A stretch of DNA of 5,964 bases from CAZAGT01 sp964484515 (GTDB lineage: Bacteria; Desulfobacterota; DSM-4660; Desulfatiglandales; HGW-15): assembly GCA_964484515.1 (NCBI GenBank), contig CAZAGT010000315.1, positions 1-5,964 on the forward strand. Reading direction: 5' to 3'. Position 1 is the first letter of the stretch. Each line of letters begins with the position of its first letter. The translations under genes and the position numbers were made by a program. Below, piece by piece: positions 1 through 5,679 of the stretch. Below the pieces are notes generated by a model. That model was not told the DNA's origin and ran no database searches. It saw nothing but the letters and a program-made list of their open reading frames with translations.

Positions 1-372
1 CATATTCATCGACCTGAGGTGGTCCTGGAGTTCACCCCAGCGGAGGCCCGGCTCAATTCTGGCTCTGCGGTTGCGGACATCGACTTCAAATATTTGCTTC
101 ATGCGCTGCATGTCGATGATCATCCCGCCCTCGGCCGGTAGTGTAGTTCCCCTGTAGTGGCAGCCAGAACTCACTGGGACAACCGGCATCTTCACTTCGT
201 TGGCCGTACGGATGAGGGCACGGACCTCCTCAGCACGAGCCGGTCGCACCAGGTAGGCCGGCCTTACACCCTTATAGATGCTATCGTCGGAAGCATATGG
301 TGCAAGGCATGATTCCGCGTCTGAAACAAAGTCCTTGCCAACGATCCGGATCAGTCTATCTTCCAGTGTCAT
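1..372 (-). CDS. FAD-binding oxidoreductase, PCMH/GlcD type (N-terminal part, runs off the left edge)
   Basis: The first 124 codons of a flavoprotein are present, with no stop before the window edge. The protein begins MTLEDRLIRIVGKDFVSDAE. Residues about 39-124 match the start of the FAD_binding_4 (PCMH-type) domain: a 'YLVRPARAEEVRALIRTANE' segment, then the FAD pyrophosphate-binding loop around residues 64-79 (VVPVSSGCHYRGTTLP), then 'GGMIIDMQRMKQI' and 'ARIEPGLRWGELQ' at 82-116. Members of this family oxidise alpha-hydroxy acids (GlcD, D-lactate dehydrogenases) or phenolic side chains (vanillyl-alcohol oxidase, p-cresol methylhydroxylase). The C-terminal substrate domain is outside the window, so the substrate is unknown. 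The ATG at 372 is preceded by GGTGG nine bases upstream and gives the normal short N-terminus. It lies 233 nt downstream of the ligase gene on the same strand, so it may be the last gene of the operon or have its own promoter. The family call is firm; the function is open. Confidence 0.88.
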   Translation of the reverse strand, partial: MTLEDRLIRIVGKDFVSDAESCLAPYASDDSIYKGVRPAYLVRPARAEEVRALIRTANEVKMPVVPVSSGCHYRGTTLPAEGGMIIDMQRMKQIFEVDVRNRRARIEPGLRWGELQDHLRSMNM

Positions 373-605
373 GATTCTTATCCACCGTCCTCAAGTAGCG
401 TGGCAGACCACCAGGCATCCCGTCAGAAACGAACGTGTGACGTGTCAATTTCCCAAGCGCCGAAGGAGACCGCACCAACTCGGAACGGGCTGCGTTACAC
501 AGTGAAGCGTTTCGGCAGGTTGGGGAGTCCGCCTCGTAATGAAGCCAGCTGGTAGGCATCTCTTCAAGGGTTATTCGAAGGTCATTCGGCATCGATGTAT
601 TATGG
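373..605. other. 233-nt gap between ligase and FAD-oxidoreductase genes; no convincing gene
   Basis: This is the longest non-coding stretch in the window. An open frame crosses it on the minus strand (356-622, 88 codons), but its composition is unlike the neighbours, it overlaps both flanking genes and no good ribosome binding site precedes it. I do not call it as a gene. The gap contains an imperfect inverted repeat at 475-523, and a TTGACA hexamer on the minus strand (443-448) with no matching -10 box. It also holds a short stretch that reads like the N-terminus of a TrpB-family protein (518-592, minus strand; see findings). No run of T follows the inverted repeat, so it is not a classical terminator. 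Confidence 0.6.
475..523 (-). promoter_or_regulatory. Imperfect stem-loop in the gap upstream of the FAD-oxidoreductase gene
   Basis: Read on the minus strand, outer arms CCAAC and GTTGG enclose CGAAACG/CGTTCCG (one mismatch). An inner CTGTG-TAA-CGCAG hairpin includes one G-T wobble. The pairing is broken by internal loops and no T-run follows. It could be an mRNA-end or processing structure after the ligase gene, or chance pairing. Confidence 0.3.
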
Positions 606-2168
606 TCACACCTTGCGTTCATGACCCTTCCAGTATTGCTCCCGGAGTTCGCGTTTAAGCAGCTTGCCTGAAGCGGTTTTCGGTATGTCGGGGACTATGT
701 CCACAGCCGTCGGCTTTTTGTACGAGGCCAGGTTGCGGGCGCACAGATCCATGATCTCTTCCGGGACCACTTCCATTGTTGGCTTGACCGTGATCACTGC
801 CCTGACCGTTTCGCCCCACTTTTCGTCCGGTACGCCAATTACGCAGCAGTCCAATACTGCAGGGTGGGTATAGATGATTTCTTCAATTTCTCTGGGATAG
901 ACGTTGATTCCACCTGAAATAATCATATCCTTCTTTCGGTCAACAATGTAGAGAAAACCGTCCTCATCTCGGGTAGCCAAGTCGCCGGTATAAAACCAGC
1001 CGTCCTTGAGAGCCTCTGCGGTTGCAGGGGGGTCCTTCCAATAGCCCTTAAAGATGGTCGAACCCTTGACGCTTATCTCCCCGATCTCCTTGTAGCCGGG
1101 TGGTATATCATTGCCGTCGGGGTCAACGAGCCTGATGGCCGTCTGGGCCATGGCTTTGCCACACGAAGCCAGGCGCCGGACCTCCTTTTCCGTGCCATCA
1201 ACGTTGACATCCTCAGGCTGGAGGATGCAGACCGTTCCGCAACCCTCGGTGAAACCGTAGGCCGAGACGAAGACGTCACCAAAGATCTTTCGGGCTTTTC
1301 GCCAATGCTCAACGGGCAAAGCGCTCCCCGCGAAGGGAATTGCGCGCAGGCTCGAATAGTCATAATTTGAAACCGATGGATGGTTGGTCAGCATGTTGAT
1401 GATGGTGGGGACCATGATCGTGCAGGTGACCTTTTCTTCTTCAATCTTTGCGAGCACCTTTTCTGGGTCAAAGCTAAGAATGTGATGCGTACATCCCCTC
1501 AGCAAAAAGGGCAAGCATGTGGAACCCCACCCGCCAATAAAGAAAAGCGGCACAAAGTTCATGCAGACATCGGTAGGGACAAGCCTGTACTCGTATCCCT
1601 CGCAGACCGCCGCGGAACTCATGTTGTACTGGCTCAACATGGCCCCCTTGGGCTGGCCGGTCGTGCCGCTCGTGTAGATGGTCATCAGGACATCATCGCC
1701 GGATACCGGCCACCGGCCATCGTGAGCGGGACTATCCGCGAGGAGCTGTTCGAAGTCCAGATCGAGGCCGTGGCCTTCGTGAACTCCAATGACGTGTTCC
1801 ACTTGCGGCAGTTCGGCCACCATCCTCGCGACCATGTCTGCCATCTGAGCGTCCACCACAAGGACCTTGGCGTCAGAGTCATTGAGAATGAAAATCAATT
1901 CCCTTTCCTTGAGCATCAGGTTGGCAGGAACCATCCTGAAGCCCCCCTTGGCCACGGCCAAGCCGGTTTCCACCCATTGGTGGCAGTTGCGGAGCATGAT
2001 ACCCACACCGTCTCCCTTTGACAGGCCAAGCCTGAAAAGGCCGTGAGTAAGTCGGTTGACCCGTTCGTCGGTCTGCCACCAGGTGAAGCGATTGCCTTCC
2101 CAGATCAATCCGATTTTGTTGGGATACTGCGTGGCGTTGTTGCGAATAATGTCGCCCACAACGAACAT
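606..2168 (-). CDS. AMP-forming acyl-CoA synthetase (fatty-acid/aryl-CoA ligase family, ANL superfamily)
   Basis: This is a complete 520-residue cytoplasmic enzyme, the normal length for the family. It activates a carboxylic acid with ATP to an acyl-AMP and transfers it to CoA. Visible motifs in order are: P-loop YTSGTTGQPKG (165-175); VPLFFIGGW (206-214), where most relatives have His at the second F; YGFTEGCG (304-311); WFYTGD (391-396) with the ribose-binding Asp; hinge RKKDMIISGG with NVYPREIEE (411-430); and PKTASGK (496-502), whose Lys is the expected adenylation lysine. The ATG at 2168 is chosen because GGAGG lies five bases upstream and the protein then starts MFVVGDIIRNNATQYPNKIG like its relatives. 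A GTG at 2213 would add 15 residues without family support. It lies 90 nt after the acyl-CoA dehydrogenase gene on the same strand. The substrate (fatty, branched or aromatic acid) cannot be read from sequence. Confidence 0.95.
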   Translation of the reverse strand: MFVVGDIIRNNATQYPNKIGLIWEGNRFTWWQTDERVNRLTHGLFRLGLSKGDGVGIMLRNCHQWVETGLAVAKGGFRMVPANLMLKERELIFILNDSDAKVLVVDAQMADMVARMVAELPQVEHVIGVHEGHGLDLDFEQLLADSPAHDGRWPVSGDDVLMTIYTSGTTGQPKGAMLSQYNMSSAAVCEGYEYRLVPTDVCMNFVPLFFIGGWGSTCLPFLLRGCTHHILSFDPEKVLAKIEEEKVTCTIMVPTIINMLTNHPSVSNYDYSSLRAIPFAGSALPVEHWRKARKIFGDVFVSAYGFTEGCGTVCILQPEDVNVDGTEKEVRRLASCGKAMAQTAIRLVDPDGNDIPPGYKEIGEISVKGSTIFKGYWKDPPATAEALKDGWFYTGDLATRDEDGFLYIVDRKKDMIISGGINVYPREIEEIIYTHPAVLDCCVIGVPDEKWGETVRAVITVKPTMEVVPEEIMDLCARNLASYKKPTAVDIVPDIPKTASGKLLKRELREQYWKGHERKV

Positions 2169-2173
2169 GACAA

Positions 2174-2178
2174 CCTCC
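2174..2178 (-). promoter_or_regulatory. Ribosome binding site deciding the ligase start
   Basis: GGAGG on the minus strand lies five bases before the ATG at 2168. It supports this start over the in-frame GTG at 2213, which has no comparable site and falls inside an inverted repeat. Confidence 0.8.
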
Positions 2179-2192
2179 ACGGGGTAAGATTC

Positions 2193-2250
2193 CCAGATCG
2201 TGAGCGCGGTCACCGCCGAAAACGGGTTCCTCGGTGGGGACCGGATCTGG
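2193..2250 (-). promoter_or_regulatory. Long imperfect stem-loop between acyl-CoA dehydrogenase and ligase genes
   Basis: Perfect 7-base arms CCAGATC (2244-2250) and GATCTGG (2193-2199) enclose further nested pairing: CGGT/ACCG, CACCG/CGGTG and CCG-TTTT-CGG, separated by small bulges. That gives 19 possible pairs in 58 nt. The element sits just after the dehydrogenase stop and 14 nt before the ligase Shine-Dalgarno sequence. No T-run follows, so it is more likely an mRNA stability, processing or translation-control element than a terminator. Confidence 0.45.
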
Positions 2251-2258
2251 AGCTGCCG

Positions 2259-3422
2259 TCAAAGTCCAAGCATTCGTCTTGCGATTATCCATTGCTGTAT
2301 CTGGCTCGTCCCGGCAAAGATCTGGGTCACCTTGGCGTCCCGCATCATTCTTTCCACCGGAAACTCCCTGTTCACGCCGTACCCGCCTAGTACCTGCACG
2401 GCATCGGTTGTCACCCTCATGGCCGTCTCCGCGGAGCAGTATTTTGCCATGGAGCTGTAGATGGTCTTATCTGGAGAGTCCGAGTCAGCTTTTTGGGCGG
2501 CCGTGAGAACGAGGGCCCTAGCTGCTTCATACTCTGTCCTCATATGCGCCAGGAGGAACTGGAGCCCTTGAAACTCGCCGATCCGCCTGCCGAACTGTTC
2601 CCGCTCCATAGCGTAGGCAGTAGCAACGTCGAGGGCTCCTCGGCAACATCCCAGGGCGTAGGCTGAAGCCACGATCCGCTCCTTTTCCAAGCTGTTCATG
2701 GCGGCAATGAATCCTTTGCCTTGCTCGCCCATCACGGAATCAAGGGGGACCCGTGCGTCGTCAAAAATGAGATCGGACATGACCGATCCCCGGGCCCCGA
2801 GCTTGTCCTCGAGTCGACCCAGGCTTATACCCGTGGTGTTTCGCTCCACGATGAAGCAGCTGATGCCCTGGTGGTTAGTCGACTCGAGATCAGTCCGGGC
2901 AAAGAGGATGATCACGTCCGCGACCGGTGCTTGCGTTATCCACCGCTTCTGTCCGTTTATCACCCAGTGATCACCGTCTCGCACAGCTGTGGTTCTAAGA
3001 GAAGCCAGATCACTGCCCGCGTCGGGTTCAGAGTAGGCCACGCACGGGATCAGCTCTCCCCTGGCCATTCGAGGCAGGTATTTCCGCTTCTGTCGCTCAC
3101 TGGCGAGCACATCCATGGGATAAACGCTGATGGCCGTTGTGCCCACAAACATGGCCGAAGAAAAACAGGCACTGGCGATCTCCTCTATGACGAGGACCAG
3201 AAAGAGAACGGTCTCGCCCAGCCCTCCGTATTCCTCGTCAATGGCTAGGGAACACAGACCGATTTCAGAGAGCACTTCCTTTATGTCCCATGGAAAGGCC
3301 GCTTCCCGGTCTATTTCGGCCGCACGAGGGACAACAACCTCGGCGACCACCCTGGACACAGTTCTGAGCATCAACAACTGCTCGTCATTCAGAGGCGGGA
3401 AGACTTCATAGCGGTTTTCCAT
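2259..3422 (-). CDS. Acyl-CoA dehydrogenase, ETF-linked FAD enzyme with alternative catalytic Glu position
   Basis: This is a complete 387-residue cytoplasmic flavoprotein, typical in length. It should introduce an alpha,beta double bond into an acyl-CoA and pass electrons to electron-transfer flavoprotein. The N-terminal helical domain starts at 'LNDEQLLMLRTV' (11-22), with 'EYGGLGE' at 64-70. The FAD signature VAYSEPDAGSD lies at 128-138, the beta domain covers about 125-235, and the C-terminal domain holds EREQFGRRIGEFQ (273-285) and QVLGGYGVNREFPVERMMRD (343-362). The usual catalytic Glu of the 'YEGTSQIQ' motif is Ala here (FAGTSQIQ, A370). E248 in 'LEKERIVAS' matches the alternative base of isovaleryl-CoA and long-chain dehydrogenases. 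The ATG at 3422 follows TAGGTTAGGAA, a modest ribosome site. It lies 46 nt after livH and 90 nt before the ligase gene, so it probably acts on the thioester made by that ligase. Exact substrate unknown. Confidence 0.95.
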   Translation of the reverse strand: MENRYEVFPPLNDEQLLMLRTVSRVVAEVVVPRAAEIDREAAFPWDIKEVLSEIGLCSLAIDEEYGGLGETVLFLVLVIEEIASACFSSAMFVGTTAISVYPMDVLASERQKRKYLPRMARGELIPCVAYSEPDAGSDLASLRTTAVRDGDHWVINGQKRWITQAPVADVIILFARTDLESTNHQGISCFIVERNTTGISLGRLEDKLGARGSVMSDLIFDDARVPLDSVMGEQGKGFIAAMNSLEKERIVASAYALGCCRGALDVATAYAMEREQFGRRIGEFQGLQFLLAHMRTEYEAARALVLTAAQKADSDSPDKTIYSSMAKYCSAETAMRVTTDAVQVLGGYGVNREFPVERMMRDAKVTQIFAGTSQIQQWIIARRMLGL

Positions 3423-3444
3423 TTCCTAACCTATAAGCACACGG

Positions 3445-3466
3445 GGCACCATTTCGTTAATGGGCC
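3445..3466 (-). promoter_or_regulatory. Small stem-loop between livH and acyl-CoA dehydrogenase genes
   Basis: On the minus strand GGCCCATT and AATGG-T-GCC pair over eight positions with one bulged T and a five-base loop (AACGA). It begins three bases after the livH stop codon. It is not followed by a T-run. It may mark the transporter/enzyme boundary in the mRNA, or be chance. Confidence 0.3.
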
Positions 3467-3468
3467 AC

Positions 3469-4341
3469 TTATGACTTTCTGGCCAAAATGCCTTCCGGTT
3501 TCAGGAACAAGACCAAGATAAGGATGGCGAAGACGACAATATCCGTCATGTAGGATGTGATCAAGCCTGCGCTGAGAGATTCGGCCAATCCCATGATAAT
3601 TCCTCCCAGGAGGGCTCCCCAGATGTTGCCCAAACCGCCGATGACCGCGCCGGCAATGCCCTTTACTGCCAGGGGAACCCCGTTCTGATATTGCATCATG
3701 CTGATGGGGGTGATGAGGATGCCGCCGACGGCTCCAATCGCGGCGGAGACGGCAAAGCTTAAGAGCCCCATCCGATCCACGTCGATGCCTAGGATCATAG
3801 ACGCTTCCCGACTTTCGGCGCATGCAGTGGTGGCCTTGCCCCATATCGTATTTTCGAAGAAAAGCTTGAGCAAAATGGAGATAACGACCACGGCTATCAT
3901 GACTGGAAACACCTGAGAATTGATCGAGGCTCCGAACACCTCTATGATCCCGGTGGTGACAAAAGGCGGCAAGACAAAATCATCTGATCCCCAGATGAGC
4001 ATGGCGACGCCCTGGAAGAACATCGAGCCTGCGATGGTGATGAGTATCATCCGTACCGGTTCGGCCTTGCCCAGCACCCTGATTGCGCCCAAATAGAAAA
4101 GTGCCCCCACGAGAGTAACGATGAGAATCCCTGCGACCACGGCCCCGTAAAGCGGAACTCCGAAGGCAGACGTCATTGTGATTGTGGCCATGCCACCGAG
4201 CATGACGAATTCGCCTTGCGCAAAGTTGAGGACCGTGGTTACCCGGTAGATAAAGGAAAAGCCGATCCCGACCATGGCGTAAATGGAGCCCATGGTCAAG
4301 CCAGCGATGACGAACTGAGTGTACAGCGACAGAGTGTCCAT
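3469..4341 (-). CDS. livH: Branched-chain amino acid-type ABC transporter permease, LivH family
   Basis: This inner-membrane protein of 290 residues has about eight hydrophobic segments (roughly 7-31, 38-56, 62-85, 96-117, 143-162, 190-212, 227-252 and 265-281), as expected for a BPD_transp_2 permease. Family hallmarks are GLTMGSIYAMVGIGFSFIYR (14-33), LNFAQGEFVMLGG (38-50), the cytoplasmic coupling loop GKATTACAESREASMILGID (168-187), KGIAGAVIGGLGNIWGALLG (227-246) and a KPEGIL tail. Normally LivH pairs with LivM, and LivG and LivF drive transport. The ATG at 4341 gives the standard LivH N-terminus. A TTG at 4392 would add 17 unsupported residues and lies in the stem of an inverted repeat. 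The ribosome site is weak (GGGA nine bases upstream). It sits 78 nt after the binding-protein gene and is followed by enzyme genes and not by livM. The substrate is likely a carboxylate or amino acid. Confidence 0.93.
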   Translation of the reverse strand: MDTLSLYTQFVIAGLTMGSIYAMVGIGFSFIYRVTTVLNFAQGEFVMLGGMATITMTSAFGVPLYGAVVAGILIVTLVGALFYLGAIRVLGKAEPVRMILITIAGSMFFQGVAMLIWGSDDFVLPPFVTTGIIEVFGASINSQVFPVMIAVVVISILLKLFFENTIWGKATTACAESREASMILGIDVDRMGLLSFAVSAAIGAVGGILITPISMMQYQNGVPLAVKGIAGAVIGGLGNIWGALLGGIIMGLAESLSAGLITSYMTDIVVFAILILVLFLKPEGILARKS

Positions 4342-4361
4342 GATGATTTTTCCCGGGAGCG

Positions 4362-4400
4362 ACCGAGCATTGGCCCAGGAGAGAGCGGCCAAAGCTCGGT
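4362..4400 (-). promoter_or_regulatory. Strong stem-loop between binding-protein and livH genes
   Basis: On the minus strand ACCGAGC-T-TTGGCC and GGCCAA-T-GCTCGGT pair over 13 of 14 positions (one T-T mismatch) around an 11-base loop. No T-run follows. It starts 19 nt after the binding-protein stop and ends 20 nt before the livH ATG. In ABC operons such hairpins behind the binding-protein gene commonly protect the upstream mRNA or reduce read-through, giving excess binding protein over permease. That role is inferred here. Confidence 0.65.
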
Positions 4401-4419
4401 ATTCTCCCTGGAGGGAAGT

Positions 4420-5598
4420 TTATTTGGACGGCACCCAGTTGGGTCCCTTGATGACCAGCACAGCGCACTGGTCAAGGCCTATGCCCCGATGGTCCAGATC
4501 AGAAAATGAATAGAAGGCCTGCGCGCCCTTGAAGTTCTTTTGGTTCTCCATCCAATCGCGCACCTTCTCACCGTCCGTGCCCACAGCCTGCATGCCCTTC
4601 AGGAAAAGCAGTGCGCTGTCGTACCCCACTGCTGCGAAGAACCAGCTCTTGGGATCGTGGCCCAGCTCCTTCTTGAACCTCGTCTTAAAATCTTCGATGA
4701 ACTTCTTTTGGGGATCCTTGGCCGGCAGATACCCTGCGTAACTGATCTTGGCTCCCACCGTGTAGACGTTCTTGGTGTTTTCCCCGAGTAGCTGGATAAA
4801 CTTCTTGGACAGGTTGGCGTCAGAAATCATGAACGGAACGTCTTGCATGCCAACCTGGTCGCGGTTCTTAACCAAAATGACCGCCGGTCCTCCCGAGCAC
4901 ATGGATCCGATGCAGTCTGCCCCTGCCGCCTTGATCTTGGACATCTGCGTCGTGAAATCCTTGCCTTTGTTGTCGAATCGCTCGGAAATCACTACCTCCA
5001 AGCCGTACTTTTTTGCCCATTTTTTGTACATTTCTGCAGAGAGGTCGCCCATCTGATCCAGTGGTTCGATGTTCCCGAGCTTCTTTTTCCCTTTCTTGGA
5101 GAGCCATAGGGTCTTGGCTTCATTCTGGCGAGGTGTACCGACGCTAAGGGCCCACATATAACATTTTTTTCCTTTTTTCTTGTATTCCGGTAGGATGCGG
5201 GCATTGATCATCAATCCCCCGGAGACTACGATCGTGGGCCTTTTGTACTTCTCGATGATGGGCAAAACCGCCTGCGAGGACGTGGTTACCACCGGCCCAA
5301 GGATGGCGAGAACCTTGTCTTTCTTAATCAGCTTCTCAACGTTCGTACGAGAAACGTCCGTATTGTTCTTGGAATCATAACTGACAATTTCCACCTTTTT
5401 GCCGCCTATGCCACCTGAGGCGTTGATCTCCTTGACAGCCAGTTGAGCCCCATCCACGCAGTCCTGACCGATCCAGCCGATTCTGCCGGTCAGGCCGTAC
5501 GTAGCCCCCAGCTTAACAGTGTCGGCGGCCGAGGTTAGCCCGTAAGTTGAGACAAAAAACAGGGAAAAAACCGCCGTTGCCACGATAAATCTTCTCAT
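4420..5598 (-). CDS. Periplasmic substrate-binding protein of a branched-chain amino acid-type (HAAT) ABC transporter
   Basis: This is a complete 392-residue exported protein. It should capture the ligand in the periplasm and deliver it to the LivH/LivM permease. A Sec signal peptide is clear: MRR, a hydrophobic core IVATAVFSLFFVSTYGL, and likely cleavage after S23-A24-A25, leaving a mature protein starting DTVKLGATYGLTG. There is no lipobox Cys, so it is soluble. The type I periplasmic-binding fold (Peripla_BP_6) shows in GATYGLTGRIGWIGQDCVDG (31-50), 'AVKEINASGGIGGKKVEIV' (54-72), 'VLAILGPVVTTSSQAVLPI' (96-114) and 'FFAAVGYDSALLFLKGMQAV' (320-339). Two lysine-rich patches lie at 140-145 and 168-173. 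The start is certain: AAGGAGG lies five bases before the ATG. It sits 81 nt after livF and 78 nt before livH. The neighbouring CoA ligase suggests a carboxylic-acid ligand rather than leucine, as with CouP-type proteins; that is inference. Confidence 0.95.
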   Translation of the reverse strand: MRRFIVATAVFSLFFVSTYGLTSAADTVKLGATYGLTGRIGWIGQDCVDGAQLAVKEINASGGIGGKKVEIVSYDSKNNTDVSRTNVEKLIKKDKVLAILGPVVTTSSQAVLPIIEKYKRPTIVVSGGLMINARILPEYKKKGKKCYMWALSVGTPRQNEAKTLWLSKKGKKKLGNIEPLDQMGDLSAEMYKKWAKKYGLEVVISERFDNKGKDFTTQMSKIKAAGADCIGSMCSGGPAVILVKNRDQVGMQDVPFMISDANLSKKFIQLLGENTKNVYTVGAKISYAGYLPAKDPQKKFIEDFKTRFKKELGHDPKSWFFAAVGYDSALLFLKGMQAVGTDGEKVRDWMENQKNFKGAQAFYSFSDLDHRGIGLDQCAVLVIKGPNWVPSK

Positions 5599-5603
5599 GC
5601 CTT

Positions 5604-5610
5604 CCTCCTT
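5604..5610 (-). promoter_or_regulatory. Near-ideal ribosome binding site of the binding-protein gene
   Basis: AAGGAGG on the minus strand, five bases before the ATG at 5598, is the strongest Shine-Dalgarno sequence in the window. It fits the high translation expected of a binding protein and contrasts with the weak site of livH. Confidence 0.85.
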
Positions 5611-5648
5611 TGCGATGGTGTTGAATCAATCGGTTCCCTTTGCCTCTC

Positions 5649-5668
5649 GGTTTTCAACTTGAACAACC
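5649..5668 (-). promoter_or_regulatory. Weak inverted repeat between livF and binding-protein genes
   Basis: GGTT-G-TTC and GAA-AACC pair with one bulged G around an AAGTT loop. The core TTCAAGTTGAA (5653-5663) is a perfect odd-length palindrome. No T-run follows. It could be an operator-like site or a short mRNA hairpin; evidence is weak. Confidence 0.2.
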
Positions 5669-5679
5669 ACCGACCGGGC

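Noticed and set aside
426..448. TTGACA hexamer on the minus strand as a possible promoter for the FAD oxidoreductase
   Set aside because: The hexamer 17 bases downstream is TGACGG, not a -10 box, and no better match is near.
356..622. 88-codon minus-strand open frame between the ligase and FAD-oxidoreductase genes
   Set aside because: It overlaps both flanking genes, lacks a clear ribosome site and has no full-length family resemblance. Only a short piece looks like a TrpB N-terminus, reported as a tentative finding.
1380..2021. Long plus-strand open frame (213 codons)
   Set aside because: It lies entirely antisense to the well-supported ligase gene; the translation is rich in His/Gly/Arg and shows no family motif.
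2169..2213. GTG at 2213 as the ligase start
   Set aside because: The ATG at 2168 has GGAGG at ideal spacing and gives the family-typical N-terminus; the extra 15 residues are unsupported.
2721..3248. Plus-strand open frame (175 codons)
   Set aside because: It lies antisense to the acyl-CoA dehydrogenase, with no motif and no ribosome site; a codon-bias shadow.
4342..4392. TTG at 4392 as the livH start
   Set aside because: It would add 17 non-conserved residues and lies in the stem of the 4362-4400 hairpin; the ATG at 4341 gives the standard N-terminus.
4362..4400. Intrinsic terminator after the binding-protein gene
   Set aside because: The stem is strong but no run of T follows it on the minus strand, and livH continues 20 nt later.
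3980..4468. Minus-strand open frame overlapping livH and the end of the binding-protein gene
   Set aside because: Out-of-frame shadow of livH; the translation is His/Arg-rich and has no membrane segments.
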